The notes beneath the pieces are model-generated. The model was not told the origin of the DNA. It did not search any database and saw nothing but the letters and a program-made list of their open reading frames with translations. A stretch of 36,712 nt of DNA from Psychrobacter sp. (GTDB taxonomy: Bacteria > Pseudomonadota > Gammaproteobacteria > Pseudomonadales > Moraxellaceae): NCBI GenBank assembly GCA_029264635.1, contig JARIAA010000148.1, forward strand, positions 1 to 36,712, written 5' to 3'. The position numbers and the translations under genes were made by a program. Shown piece after piece: positions 1 to 9,141 of this stretch. Within the stretch, counting starts at the first letter, position 1. Every line of letters starts with the position of its first letter.

Positions 1-361
1 CATGGCGCTCGTGGCGTCCGATGACCAGTAGATCCACGTCATGTTTATGACAATAATTAACGATGCCTTCACTATTGGAGATCGCCGTCGTCACCTCAGA
101 ATTTACGACATTTAAATCGTTACGATCTAAAAACTGCGCCAATTTTGCGCGGGCTTCTTGGCAACGCTCGTCATCGATCTCATCATAAAGGCTCGAGGCA
201 GGCACCAACTCATAGCCAAAACCAACCATGGTGTCCTTGACAATATGTAGTACGGATAGCTTGGAGTCAGGACGATTATCGACGATACGTTTAGCTTTTT
301 GAGCAACGATATCGGCATCTGACAATAAGTCGGTGACCAGTAAAATGTGTTGGTAACTCAT
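1..361 (-). CDS. Universal stress protein (UspA family), 3' part beyond window
   Basis: The first 120 codons of a UspA-family cytoplasmic protein are visible, starting at an ATG at 361 preceded by a GAGGAG ribosome site; the gene runs off the left edge. The N-terminus (MSYQHILLVTDLL) is the first beta strand of the Usp fold, and the visible end, LLVIGRHERH, is the start of the nucleotide-binding G-2X-G type motif found near the C-terminus of ATP-binding Usp proteins, so about 25 residues are missing. Usp proteins are stress-induced; whether this one binds ATP cannot be judged without the end. It is divergent from the M16 peptidase across a 458-base spacer. The family call is firm, the exact role is not. 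Confidence 0.85.
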   Translation of the reverse strand, partial: MSYQHILLVTDLLSDADIVAQKAKRIVDNRPDSKLSVLHIVKDTMVGFGYELVPASSLYDEIDDERCQEARAKLAQFLDRNDLNVVNSEVTTAISNSEGIVNYCHKHDVDLLVIGRHERH

Positions 362-819
362 GAGGGTCTCCTCGTAGCAAGTAGTCTTAACTATAACACT
401 ACTCATAGTCGCTGTTAAGTGGCAGATTACACCCTTCAATAACGTGTTGTGAAAATATGCGCAGCTTTATTATTCTTTGTCATCACATCATAGTAGCAGC
501 ACTTACTACCTTTGTTAAGGTTTAAATCCATATTTTGAATGTGGTCATAAATAAGTTTCCTTTTAAGGGTATTGTTTTAAATTTAGACTTAGCATTAAGA
601 CCTCAAGAGTCCCATAGATTATCGCCCGTTGTCTTGACTTCTTAGAGGGCTAGCCCCATCTATTAACGCTAGGGCAATGTTTTTACTAAATACTTAAAAC
701 GTTCATAGACAACCATTAAAATCAAAGAAAACTTAAAATAATGATGAGGTTTTCTTTTATAAAAACGATTTTTACCATTTTATTGACCCTCATATGCAGG
801 GCAATCTGTAAGGACTACC
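362..819. other. Intergenic spacer between divergent usp and peptidase genes
   Basis: 458 bases without a convincing gene, AT-rich, expected to carry the divergent promoters. It contains a perfect 10-base palindrome GGGCTAGCCC (647-656) 8 bases after a TTGACT hexamer (634-639), and a 9-base inverted repeat AAAGAAAAC/GTTTTCTTT (724-732 and 749-757) about 60 bases before the peptidase start. I cannot place a convincing -10 box at the right distance from TTGACT, so no promoter is called. Confidence 0.4.
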
Positions 820-3800
820 ATGACTGACACGCTATTTACTGCTGACTTAACTTTGCATCCAGCCTTTGAGCTGATTGAGCATCGCCATATTGAGGCACTA
901 TCGATGGATGTGCTGATCAGTCAGCATGTCAAAACGGGCGCGATGCATTATCATCTGGCGCATCCTAGTGACGAAAACGCTTTTTTAGTAGGTTTTCGTA
1001 CCCAGCCGATGGATTCCAAGGGAGAGGCGCATATTTTAGAGCATGTGGCACTATGTGGCTCTGAGAAATTCCCCGTACGCGATCCGTTCTTTTCGATGAT
1101 TAAGCGCTCGCTTAATACCTTTATGAATGCGATGACCGCTGCTGATTGGACGGCTTATCCGTATGCTACGCAAAATAAGAACGATTATTTCAACTTGCTT
1201 GCAGTCTATCTTGATGCGTCATTTTTCCCCAATATTCATCCGCTCGACTTTGCGCAAGAAGGCATTCGCGTAGAATTAGACGAAAATGACAAGCCACAGT
1301 TTAAAGGGATTGTTTTTAATGAGATGAAAGGGGCGATGAGCGGCGAGATTGATCAGCTCTATCATACGGTCGCGCATCATTTATTCCCAACGACAACTTA
1401 TCATTATAATTCAGGCGGTGATCCTGCCGATATTCCTGATTTGACCCATCATGAGCTGGTTGAATTTCATCAGAGCCATTATCACCCCTCAAACAGTGTG
1501 ATCATGAGCTTTGGTAATATTCCTGTGGCTGAAACTCAAGCAAAAATCCATGAAGATGCTTTGGTTCAGTTTGAGGCGGGTAAAAAGCACGTCTCACGCC
1601 CAGAAAAGCGTCTGTCTGCGCCGATTAGCGCCGTTGATACTTATACTGCTGATGAAGCAGGTCCTGACCAGACCCACCATGTGGTGGCATGGTTATTACC
1701 ATCGATTATCGATCCAAAGCAGCGCTTGGCCTTGCGTCTATTAGAAGGCGTGTTGGTTGAGCACGCTGGCTCGCCGCTGCGAGCGTATTTAGATAGCCAT
1801 CCACTAGGCAAAGCGCCAAGTCCCCTATTGGGACTTGATGATAGCCACTATGAAATGGTCTTTTATACGGGTCTGCGCGGCTCAAACCCTGAGCATGCTG
1901 AGGCGGTGGAGCAGGGCATTATGGATCTGCTGACCGAAGTTGCGAGCAAACCGATCGATGATGAAACCATCGAGACGATTTTGCATCAAATCGAGATTGA
2001 TCAGCGTCATATCGGCGGCGATAGCATGCCGTATGGTCTAAATTTAATGTTAGAGGGATTTAGTACCGCGATTCATGATGGTAACCCCATTGATGTGTGG
2101 GAGGTTGACGAGCATCTACAATGGCTACGTGAGCAAGTCAAAGATGAACAGTGGCTGCCAAATTTAATTAAAACTCATCTATTAGAGAATAGTCACCGTG
2201 TACGCGTGACGCTCACGCCAGACAGTGAAAAATCAGCGCGCCTAGCAGCCGCTGAGCAGACTCGCCTTGATATGATTGCGATGGATCTAACGGCGAATGA
2301 TAAAGATATCTTGCACAAACAAGCCTTGGACTTAGCTGCGCGTCAAAGTACACCTGATGATTTGAGTTTGTTGCCAAAAGTTGGATTGGATGACATACCG
2401 ACGGATATCAGCTTTAAACAGGGTTTGCAAAAGCCAGTGAAGCTAAGCGGACAAGAGAGCATCTTGTTTGAATACGAAGCGGGCACCAATGGCTTATATT
2501 ATTATCAAGTGATTGTGCCGTTGACCAATGCGATTGGTCATGAGGATACAAGCGAGCTGCCAGTAAACGAGGTCATTAATCATCCGCTATTGTCTATTTA
2601 TCTGAGTTTATTATCTGAGCTGGGTACCGATTCGCTCAGCGCCCATGAGATGCAAGCCAAGCAAGCCGCGCATTCGTCTGGGGTGACGGCGCGTATCAGT
2701 CAGCGTACTGATATTGACGACAGTCAATCTATCAGTAGCTATTTTGTGGTAGCGACGCGCGCGCTGAACCGCAAGCCAGAAGCGATTGATCTGCTCAAAG
2801 AAGTCATGGAGCATAGCGTCTTTACTGAGCATGATCGCATCAAAGAGATCTTGCAGCAGCGCGCTGCCAGCTGGCAGTCGAACCTTGCAGGCTCAGGACA
2901 TGCGTATGCCATGCAAACAGCGAGCCGTGGTATGAGTCGTCAAGCACAGCTTGAATATGTGCGCAGTGGTTTACCCGCATTAAACGCCCTAAAAGACTTC
3001 TTAGCACATGCCAGTCAAGATGACGCGCAGTGGGACAAATTGGCAACCAGCTTGATGGATTTGCATCAGCGCCTAATCAGCTTACCTAAGCATGCGGTGA
3101 TTATCTGTGAGTCTGAGCAAACCGAGCGCTTAAGCCAATTAATCGTCGATAGCTGGAAAGACAGCCAAGCGCCGAAAATGGCTAAAAAATTAACAAACTC
3201 TGACACAGGTATGGAAGATAATACCCCAAGCGAGTTTGCCGATTTAAAACTGGATCCAGCGCTAAATGGTGAAAAAGATGCTGTCAGAGCGATTGAAAGC
3301 GGCGTCACGATTGATGTGGAGGATTTAGCTTGGCTGGTCCCAACCAACGTTTATCACAACGCTAGTGCTTATACCGTTCCAGCCGCTGATCATCCAGATA
3401 CGGCAGCGCTCATGGTATTGGCGCCTTATTTGCGTAATGGTTATTTGCACAGTGCTATTCGTGAACGCGGCGGTGCTTATGGCGGCGGTGCTGGTTACGA
3501 TGCCAATGCTTGCGCGTTTAAGTTCTTTAGTTACCGCGACCCGCATTGCCATGAGACTTTTGCGCACTTCGATGCTAGTATCGAGTGGCTATTGAATGAG
3601 CCGCAAACAGACGAGCAGTTAGAAGAGGCTATCTTAGGGATTATCTCAGGTATGGATAAACCAGGCTCACCGGCAGGCGAGGCGATCAAAGCATGTTTTG
3701 CAAACTTGCATCAACGCGGCGAAGATTGGCAACGTAAAATGCGCGCTGCTATACTGGCCGTGACGGTTGATGATTTGCAGCGTGTGGCTAAGCAATATCT

Positions 3801-3897
3801 GCAAGGGCAAAAGCACGTCCGTGCGGTCTTAGCACCCTACGATAAAGAAGAGGCGATGAAAGACTTGGGCTTTAAAGTTTGTAAAATTAAAAGCTAA
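820..3897 (+). CDS. M16C family zinc metallopeptidase (presequence-protease/PreP-like)
   Basis: A 1025-residue peptidase of the pitrilysin/insulinase clan, subfamily M16C, whose members (mitochondrial PreP, eukaryotic and bacterial relatives) form a single-chain clam-shell that degrades unfolded peptides. The inverted zinc motif HILEH is at residues 71-75, and the third zinc ligand is probably E168 in GIVFNEMKG, 97 residues downstream, close to the spacing in plant PreP. The C-terminal half carries the Arg/Tyr substrate-holding segment RERGGAYGGGAGY (about 880-895). Length of about 1000 residues with both halves fused is typical of M16C. No signal peptide is seen, so a cytoplasmic peptide-clearing role is likely. 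The ATG has an AAGGA site 6 bases upstream. It is monocistronic, ending before repeat copy A and a strong terminator. Confidence 0.93.
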   Translation: MTDTLFTADLTLHPAFELIEHRHIEALSMDVLISQHVKTGAMHYHLAHPSDENAFLVGFRTQPMDSKGEAHILEHVALCGSEKFPVRDPFFSMIKRSLNTFMNAMTAADWTAYPYATQNKNDYFNLLAVYLDASFFPNIHPLDFAQEGIRVELDENDKPQFKGIVFNEMKGAMSGEIDQLYHTVAHHLFPTTTYHYNSGGDPADIPDLTHHELVEFHQSHYHPSNSVIMSFGNIPVAETQAKIHEDALVQFEAGKKHVSRPEKRLSAPISAVDTYTADEAGPDQTHHVVAWLLPSIIDPKQRLALRLLEGVLVEHAGSPLRAYLDSHPLGKAPSPLLGLDDSHYEMVFYTGLRGSNPEHAEAVEQGIMDLLTEVASKPIDDETIETILHQIEIDQRHIGGDSMPYGLNLMLEGFSTAIHDGNPIDVWEVDEHLQWLREQVKDEQWLPNLIKTHLLENSHRVRVTLTPDSEKSARLAAAEQTRLDMIAMDLTANDKDILHKQALDLAARQSTPDDLSLLPKVGLDDIPTDISFKQGLQKPVKLSGQESILFEYEAGTNGLYYYQVIVPLTNAIGHEDTSELPVNEVINHPLLSIYLSLLSELGTDSLSAHEMQAKQAAHSSGVTARISQRTDIDDSQSISSYFVVATRALNRKPEAIDLLKEVMEHSVFTEHDRIKEILQQRAASWQSNLAGSGHAYAMQTASRGMSRQAQLEYVRSGLPALNALKDFLAHASQDDAQWDKLATSLMDLHQRLISLPKHAVIICESEQTERLSQLIVDSWKDSQAPKMAKKLTNSDTGMEDNTPSEFADLKLDPALNGEKDAVRAIESGVTIDVEDLAWLVPTNVYHNASAYTVPAADHPDTAALMVLAPYLRNGYLHSAIRERGGAYGGGAGYDANACAFKFFSYRDPHCHETFAHFDASIEWLLNEPQTDEQLEEAILGIISGMDKPGSPAGEAIKACFANLHQRGEDWQRKMRAAILAVTVDDLQRVAKQYLQGQKHVRAVLAPYDKEEAMKDLGFKVCKIKS

Positions 3898-3931
3898 GCC
3901 AGCTCAGCAAAAGCTTTATGATAGACGATGG

Positions 3932-4077
3932 TATAGTCAGTCCAATATAAAAAAGATACAGCGAGACTGGGATGAATTTTTTGCAGCCTCTGTCTGCGTA
4001 GGCACAGCAAGCCAGAAAAATTTATACCAGTCTCTCGATATTAAATAATGTATCTATTTTATTTAGTATCGACTATA
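3932..4077 (-). repeat. MITE-like intergenic repeat, copy A (146 bp)
   Basis: The element begins TATAGTC (3932-3938) and ends with its exact inverse GACTATA (4071-4077). Inside, GAGACTGG (3964-3971) pairs with CCAGTCTC (4027-4034), so the whole can fold into a long hairpin. Read on the minus strand it contains ACAGAGGCTGC (3983-3993), shared exactly with copies B and D, and AAAATTCATCCCAG (3967-3980), shared exactly with copy D. There is no coding capacity. It sits between the peptidase stop and the terminator. Confidence 0.7.
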
Positions 4078-4092
4078 TCTAAAGAATAGTAT

Positions 4093-4125
4093 ACAAAAGG
4101 CCAAGCATGATGCTTGGCCTTTTGT
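4093..4125. terminator. Bidirectional rho-independent terminator
   Basis: A perfect 15-base inverted repeat, ACAAAAGGCCAAGCA (4093-4107) and its complement (4111-4125), with a 3-base loop. A-run and T-run flank the GC core on both sides, so it can end transcripts from both converging genes, the M16C peptidase and the Zn-ribbon NUDIX hydrolase. Confidence 0.9.
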
Positions 4126-4162
4126 CATTAACTTAACCTGCTATTATCTAGTATTGTTTTAT

Positions 4163-4726
4163 TTAATAACGTTTAATACTTTGGTCTTTACCAATAAGAT
4201 CTTGATGAATCGGAAAGTCAGCAAGGCTAGCAAACTGTTTACGATCAGCAAAGTAGCTACGCAGTGTCCGTCGTACAGCTTCAAACGCAATCGTATCCCA
4301 TGGGATATCCTCTTCACTAAATAATGCACAGTCTAAACTTTCAGAGCCGATACCATAAGCACCATCTTTTAGGTCGGTTAGATAGATACTATAAATTTGG
4401 CCGATATCTGGGATATCATAAATGCAGTATAAATGAGGGTTGAGCACGACCGCATCAGCTTCTTCAAAGCTCTCGCGCGCCGCTCCCTCAGCCATAGTTT
4501 CGCCATTTTCCATAAAGCCTGCTGGTATGGTCCACAAGCCATATTGAGGCTCGATAGCTCGGCGGCATAGCAGTACTCGGTCTTTATGCACTACCAAGGA
4601 GCCACAAATCACTTTTGGGTTTTCGTAATGAATATAACCGCAATTTGGGCATACCAAGCGCGGTACATTATCAGTAGCTGGTATTTTGTACTCCGCTTCA
4701 TGACCGCATTGTAGACAATAGCGCAT
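4163..4726 (-). CDS. Zn-ribbon NUDIX hydrolase (FAD/ADP-ribose pyrophosphatase-like)
   Basis: 187 residues. A zinc ribbon with C4, C7, C26 and C29 precedes a NUDIX domain. The NUDIX box spans residues 70-92 (GFMENGE, then RESFEE), with R84, E85, E88 and E89 positioned to bind Mg2+; the usual hydrophobic residue after RE is Ser and the Gly near the end is Asp. The arrangement and flanking text (ICGSLVVHKDRVLLCRRAIEPQYGLWTIPAG) resemble plant NUDX23, a FAD and ADP-ribose pyrophosphatase, more than NADH pyrophosphatase NudC, which is longer. By analogy it would hydrolyse FAD or ADP-ribose type dinucleotides in the cytoplasm. The gene starts at an ATG with AAGG upstream and shares a terminator with the convergent peptidase gene. 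Substrate is inferred. Confidence 0.85.
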   Translation of the reverse strand: MRYCLQCGHEAEYKIPATDNVPRLVCPNCGYIHYENPKVICGSLVVHKDRVLLCRRAIEPQYGLWTIPAGFMENGETMAEGAARESFEEADAVVLNPHLYCIYDIPDIGQIYSIYLTDLKDGAYGIGSESLDCALFSEEDIPWDTIAFEAVRRTLRSYFADRKQFASLADFPIHQDLIGKDQSIKRY

Positions 4727-5103
4727 ATCAACTGCCTTGTTTTAGTGAAATAAAAAGAGAGGAAAAATGTGAGCTTGGCTTGCCCATTATAATTTTATAA
4801 GAATAAAGATGAAATGTAATTTCAGCGTTAAATTTTACCCTAAGATACCACAAAATAGCGTGCTGCTAAATGGCAGTAACATGAACACGTCATTTATCTG
4901 CACTTGACGACAGCTTATTTAAGTTAAAAGCAGTTAATTCGTCATCCATAAAGAATCATACTATGATTCAGGTTAATAGCCAGTCACTTAAAGTTTATGC
5001 AGCGAAGAGTAGAGTACGATAGGCTATTACCATAATACTATTACCGTCATGACACTGAACGATGCTAAAGTTTGAGCATCAAATAAAATATAGGACCATT
5101 ATA
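4727..5103. other. Divergent intergenic region between the two NUDIX genes
   Basis: 377 bases up to the preferred ATG at 5104. No gene is seen. It should hold both divergent promoters; the only distinct structure noted is the 17-base dyad at 4953-4969, listed separately. Confidence 0.4.
4953..4969. promoter_or_regulatory. 17-base dyad, candidate operator
   Basis: GAATCATA-C-TATGATTC, perfect 8-base arms around one central base, about 135 bases before the preferred start of the CoA-pyrophosphatase-type gene and 227 bases upstream of the Zn-ribbon NUDIX gene. The symmetry suits a dimeric repressor or activator, but no cognate regulator is in the window. Confidence 0.3.
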
Positions 5104-5865
5104 ATGGCAACCCCGCAAGATCTTGTACGTTTCGATAAATTGGTCGTCGCATCACCCAATTATATTCGCCAGCCGACGCTTCGGCAGCTGGCTGAACGGG
5201 TGCAACATGAGATGTTGCGTGCGATAACAACCCCTGTCATGTCTAATTCTCATCATGTTTGTCAAAGTACCTATATTTTAAACCGTCTTTATGAGACACC
5301 GATTGCAGATGCCTCTATATTGGTCGCGATTACCAATGAGACGCGACCTAAATTACTATTGACGCGCCGTGCTTCTCATATGAATAGCCATGCAGGTGAA
5401 GTATCGTGCGCAGGCGGCAGATACGAGGTAGGTGACGGTAATAATGTGGTGACGGCTTTACGTGAAGCTTGTGAGGAAACCGCATTGCCACCTGATAAGG
5501 TTCAGTTACTAGGGCAGCTGCCTATGCAAACCTCCAAAAGTGGCATGAGTGTACGTCCAATTGTGGCATTGATCGAACCTGATTTAACACTGATACCTGA
5601 GCTTGGTGAGATATCGCGTATTTTTTGGGCAGATTTTGAGACCTTGATATCCCAGCCAACCGTAGAGTATCAAGTAGAGTATCGTCTGCAAGACCATTTA
5701 GAACATACGGCAACGTTATTGACGCCTAGCTGGCAGGTCGATGGTGAGACTGTATGGGGATTAACGGGCCGCGTGATTGCCAACTTATTGGAGACAGGCT
5801 TTGATCGCCAGTTTGAATGGTACTATCGCACGCAAGATTCAAATATAAAAATAAATCGTGAGTAG
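5104..5865 (+). CDS. NUDIX hydrolase, CoA pyrophosphatase type (NudL/YeaB-like)
   Basis: 253 residues from the ATG at 5104, which has an AGGA site 8 bases before it; an in-frame ATG at 5062 would add 14 residues but has no ribosome site. The NUDIX region reads HAGEVSCAGGRYE (96-108) followed by ALREACEETAL (118-128). The HAGEVxxxGG segment before an extended box is the signature of the NudL/YeaB group, which splits CoA and acyl-CoA into 3',5'-ADP and phosphopantetheine. The family box usually has FPGG; here it is CAGG. The protein also carries about 60 extra N-terminal residues of unknown role. It is convergent with the DUF2236 gene, 28 bases apart. Substrate is inferred from family. Confidence 0.82.
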   Translation: MATPQDLVRFDKLVVASPNYIRQPTLRQLAERVQHEMLRAITTPVMSNSHHVCQSTYILNRLYETPIADASILVAITNETRPKLLLTRRASHMNSHAGEVSCAGGRYEVGDGNNVVTALREACEETALPPDKVQLLGQLPMQTSKSGMSVRPIVALIEPDLTLIPELGEISRIFWADFETLISQPTVEYQVEYRLQDHLEHTATLLTPSWQVDGETVWGLTGRVIANLLETGFDRQFEWYYRTQDSNIKINRE

Positions 5866-5893
5866 TATTTAGTATTAACTTGAGCGCTACTTG

Positions 5894-7255
5894 CTACTTA
5901 TAATAGTCATCATTTTTCTTTAACCACCAGTTCATATTGTCTTGGCGCTTGGCGCGAAACTGCTCAAGCTTATCTGCAATGCCACTATTATGCTGACGCG
6001 CGGTATCAAGCGCAAACAAGATTGGCACTGATGATAGCACGCCATAACGTATTTTCGATTTGGGCAATTGGAGTCCATCACCAATATCATCCCCGACCAA
6101 GGTGCGTGTTACGCTCGCATTAACCATCTCAACGAAGCGCCCGCGCCGATTGTCCTCACCCATAAGCTGACGCGGCAAGTCATGCAAAGCTTTAGCAAGC
6201 GGTCTGCCCATCTTAAAATCAAGCTGCTGAATAGATAAGTAGGTATATAGCCACTCCCAGCAAGCGGCTTCATCTTTTGGCAAGCGCTGTAAATCCACGC
6301 CCATCCAATAGCTGGCAAGATTCCAAAGATGCAAGATACCTTCTGCCTCCTCATTACTAATACGCGCGCCCAAGAGTTGTAAGCCGCGCATAATTAGTAA
6401 TGAGAACTGCAAATGGGTGGCAATCATATCCGTCTGATTAATAGGTATCCCCCAATAATCTGTATTCCAGCTACCATCAGCATTGTGATGTTGATCCGCT
6501 TTTGGTATTACACCTGCCGCCGCATTACCTTTGCCTTTAAGAAGGTTTTGACGCACCAGCGTATGGATTTGACGCACCTTTATAGACTGTCGCCAACCCT
6601 CAGAGCCAATCGCTAATACCTGCTCAATAGGCTTGCGATTATGACGGGCGCTAGGTTCCAGCTCTGGGTGCTCAGATACTGCTAGGATATAGGCATAGGT
6701 ACGCATCAATCGTGGCAGCGCATCATGCATCAGCGCACCTGTTTGAATGAGCGGCAGCGAGAGCGCAGGAATGCTATAGCCTGCCATGAGGGCAACGTTA
6801 CGCAGTAGCCAAATGAGCATCAGTGGATAACGTCGATAAGCAAGCGCCCCGATTTGCGCAAGTTTGGGGTCAAACCAATCAGGATGACGGCTAAACTGCG
6901 CTGTTAATGTACTAAATGCTGGGTTAGTGGTGAGGTCAACGTACAGAGCATCATGGTCATTAGAAATGATTTGCTGCAAAGGTTTGGCAAAACGAATGCC
7001 ATCAGCCGCTAGCGCATCGGCTAGTGGATCGCCGATATCATAACCTGCTACCATCTCCTCTAGTAACGCTTGGGACATAACAAAGTCTTTGGGCAACAAG
7101 TAACGTCTAATACGGCGTAGTACTTGTAAATCACTATGATCTGTAAACGCTGTGGTGCGCCCATGACGCTGGTAGCTTGCGATAGCTTCTTTGTCTTGTA
7201 TCAGCTCGTCAGAAGGCGCTTTAGTCTCTTTCTTAGAAAATTTTTTAGATATCAT
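5894..7255 (-). CDS. Oxygenase MpaB family protein (DUF2236)
   Basis: 453 residues resembling the DUF2236 / ER-bound oxygenase MpaB / rubber-oxygenase (Lcp) catalytic family, helical b-type haem proteins. Features fitting this are a central helical core, the segment PRLMRTYAYIL (181-191) with an Arg and Thr four apart as in Lcp, and RQIHTLVRQ (228-236), whose H231 could be the axial haem ligand, followed by a GIPINQTDMIATHLQFS segment typical of the family. No signal peptide is seen, so it is probably cytoplasmic or membrane-associated. Substrate is unknown; most bacterial members are uncharacterised. The start at 7255 has only a weak AAGAGA site. It lies 121 bases downstream of nhaA on the same strand and may be co-transcribed. 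Confidence 0.68.
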   Translation of the reverse strand: MISKKFSKKETKAPSDELIQDKEAIASYQRHGRTTAFTDHSDLQVLRRIRRYLLPKDFVMSQALLEEMVAGYDIGDPLADALAADGIRFAKPLQQIISNDHDALYVDLTTNPAFSTLTAQFSRHPDWFDPKLAQIGALAYRRYPLMLIWLLRNVALMAGYSIPALSLPLIQTGALMHDALPRLMRTYAYILAVSEHPELEPSARHNRKPIEQVLAIGSEGWRQSIKVRQIHTLVRQNLLKGKGNAAAGVIPKADQHHNADGSWNTDYWGIPINQTDMIATHLQFSLLIMRGLQLLGARISNEEAEGILHLWNLASYWMGVDLQRLPKDEAACWEWLYTYLSIQQLDFKMGRPLAKALHDLPRQLMGEDNRRGRFVEMVNASVTRTLVGDDIGDGLQLPKSKIRYGVLSSVPILFALDTARQHNSGIADKLEQFRAKRQDNMNWWLKKNDDYYK

Positions 7256-7376
7256 ATCTCTTGTATACCAACATAATTAGGGCTAACAGCAGTTAGCCAT
7301 TATAAGCAAGTAGCGACTTTTAAGCTTCCATTCATATGATGAGACTCATAAATCCTCTTCAATTTATATGCGCATA

Positions 7377-8576
7377 TCAATGACGGGTTAAATCAACTGA
7401 TGTACCATGGATACTTTCTTTCAAAGTCAATTTGAGCATAATATAACCTGCAATACCAGATACAATTGAACCCATAATAATACCCAAGCGCTCGTCAAAT
7501 AATGGGGTTGCGCCGCCAAATGCAAGGCCACCGATAAATAAGCTCATGGTAAAGCCAACCCCACATAATAAGGCTGCGCCATAAATTTGCTTAAAGTTCA
7601 TACCTCTTGGCATGGTTGAGATACCAAGTTTAAAGATTAACCAACACATCATCATAACACCCAATTGCTTACCGATGAATAGACCGGCAGCCACACCAAG
7701 GGGTACCGAATGAAATAATTCAGTAAAACCTGCACCCTTTAATGAGATACCTGCATTTGCGAAGGCAAATAGAGGCAAAATGCCATAAGAGACGGTGTTT
7801 TGCAGATCATGCTCAAGCTCTTCCAGCGGTGAATGCTCAGGATCAGTACGGTCAAATAAGGGGATAAATAGAGCCAGTACGACGCCTGCTAAAGTGGCAT
7901 GAATACCAGATTTGAGCACGGCAATCCACATAATAATACCGATAAACAAATAGGGTGTGATACTGGTCACATTACGGCGATTCAGCAAATATAAGAATGG
8001 CAAACATAACCCTGCGACCGCAAGAGAGCTTAAGGACAAATCACTGGTATAAAACAGAGCGATAATTAAAATAGCGCCGATATCATCAAAGATGGCAATA
8101 GAGACTAAGAATACCTTTAGTGAATTGGGTACGCGGTTGCCAAGTAAGCTTAAAATACCAAGCGCAAAGGCTATATCGGTCGCCGCAGGAATCGCCCAGC
8201 CCTTCCAAAATTCAGGCTCTTGATAGTTAAAGATCAGATAAACAATAGCTGGCATGATCATACCGCCCAGCGCCGCACCAGCTGGCAAAATAATCTGTTT
8301 AACGTCAGATAGCTCTCCAATTAAGACTTCGCGCTTGAGCTCAAGACCGACCAGAAAAAAGAAAATTGCCATAAGGCCATCGTTAATCCAGTGATGGGCA
8401 TCTTTAGCAATCCCAAAGCTACCTATCTGAATGGCAACAGGCGCATGAATAAAAGATTCGTACCAAACATTAAGAGGCGTATTGGCGATAATCATGGCTG
8501 CGATAGCTGCCAGCGCTAGCACAATACCGCCTGACGCCTCCAGGTCAAAAAAAGCTTTAATTCTCTGTATTGCCAT
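7377..8576 (-). CDS. nhaA: Na+/H+ antiporter NhaA
   Basis: An inner-membrane antiporter exchanging two protons in for one Na+ out, giving salt and alkaline-pH tolerance. The protein aligns from end to end with E. coli NhaA (388 residues). Numbered from the ATG at 8576 (399 residues), the paired aspartates of the ion site are D164 and D165 (AIFDDIGAI), D134 lies in PAATDIAFA, and the conserved Lys lies in FIGKQLGV. About twelve hydrophobic segments are evident. A TTG at 8609 would add 11 residues that overlap a good GAGGAT ribosome site, so the ATG is preferred. The DUF2236 gene follows on the same strand. Nothing odd is seen. Confidence 0.97.
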   Translation of the reverse strand: MAIQRIKAFFDLEASGGIVLALAAIAAMIIANTPLNVWYESFIHAPVAIQIGSFGIAKDAHHWINDGLMAIFFFLVGLELKREVLIGELSDVKQIILPAGAALGGMIMPAIVYLIFNYQEPEFWKGWAIPAATDIAFALGILSLLGNRVPNSLKVFLVSIAIFDDIGAILIIALFYTSDLSLSSLAVAGLCLPFLYLLNRRNVTSITPYLFIGIIMWIAVLKSGIHATLAGVVLALFIPLFDRTDPEHSPLEELEHDLQNTVSYGILPLFAFANAGISLKGAGFTELFHSVPLGVAAGLFIGKQLGVMMMCWLIFKLGISTMPRGMNFKQIYGAALLCGVGFTMSLFIGGLAFGGATPLFDERLGIIMGSIVSGIAGYIMLKLTLKESIHGTSVDLTRH

Positions 8577-9141
8577 ATTATCCTCATTTACTAAATACAA
8601 TGTGCTCAATCATTCAAAAAATTCAAATCTCTATGATGCTATCGGCTGTCATTATTACTGTTTTAGCGGACAGGTAGCCCTAGTTTCTCACAATCTTAGT
8701 AATATAGACAATTAAATGCGTTACATAGCTTTATAAATATGCCTTTTCTTCCTTGAAAATGCAGTCACTGTACGACAAATCTAGCAGACTTTATGCAAGT
8801 TTTGGTTTTTTTACTGTTTTATCTTTATAATAAATGCTTTTTAACCCATCTTTGCGAAAATTTTATAGTTAACACCCTTTAAAATAGGTACAGTGCTGCT
8901 GATATTAATTTCTCTTGCGTGCTGTACCTACGCGGACAGAGGCTGCGCGACATTAATATTAGCAGCACGTGGAATAGAATGTGCCAATTTTATTTAAGAT
9001 TGACTATAGCAGTGATGGGAGGGTCTGGTTGTTATAAATAGCACTGTAGTCAGTTTTATCTTTTGAGACTGGCTATTGATGACATTTGCTGTTTTTAAGA
9101 CTTACTATTTTTTATCAAAATCTTAATACAAGGCCAGATCC
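8577..9141. other. Divergent intergenic region nhaA / yfcA-like, with repeat copy B
   Basis: 565 bases without a gene. The centre (8864-9008) is a complete copy of the intergenic repeat. The rest is AT-rich and should contain the nhaA and permease promoters. I see no dyad here strong enough to call a known regulator site. Confidence 0.4.
8864..9008 (+). repeat. MITE-like intergenic repeat, copy B (145 bp)
   Basis: Ends are TATAGTTA (8864) and TGACTATA (to 9008), inverted with one mismatch. A 17-base inner inverted repeat with one mismatch (8893-8909 and 8952-8968, starting GTGCTGCT and ending AGCAGCAC) makes a strong stem. It shares ACAGAGGCTGC (8936-8946) with copies A and D, and the 13-base ACAGAGGCTGCGC with D. 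Its length is nearly identical to copy A. Confidence 0.72.

Noticed and set aside
7377..8609. NhaA starting at TTG 8609
   Set aside because: The added 11 residues overlap a good ribosome site for the ATG at 8576, and E. coli NhaA begins near that point.
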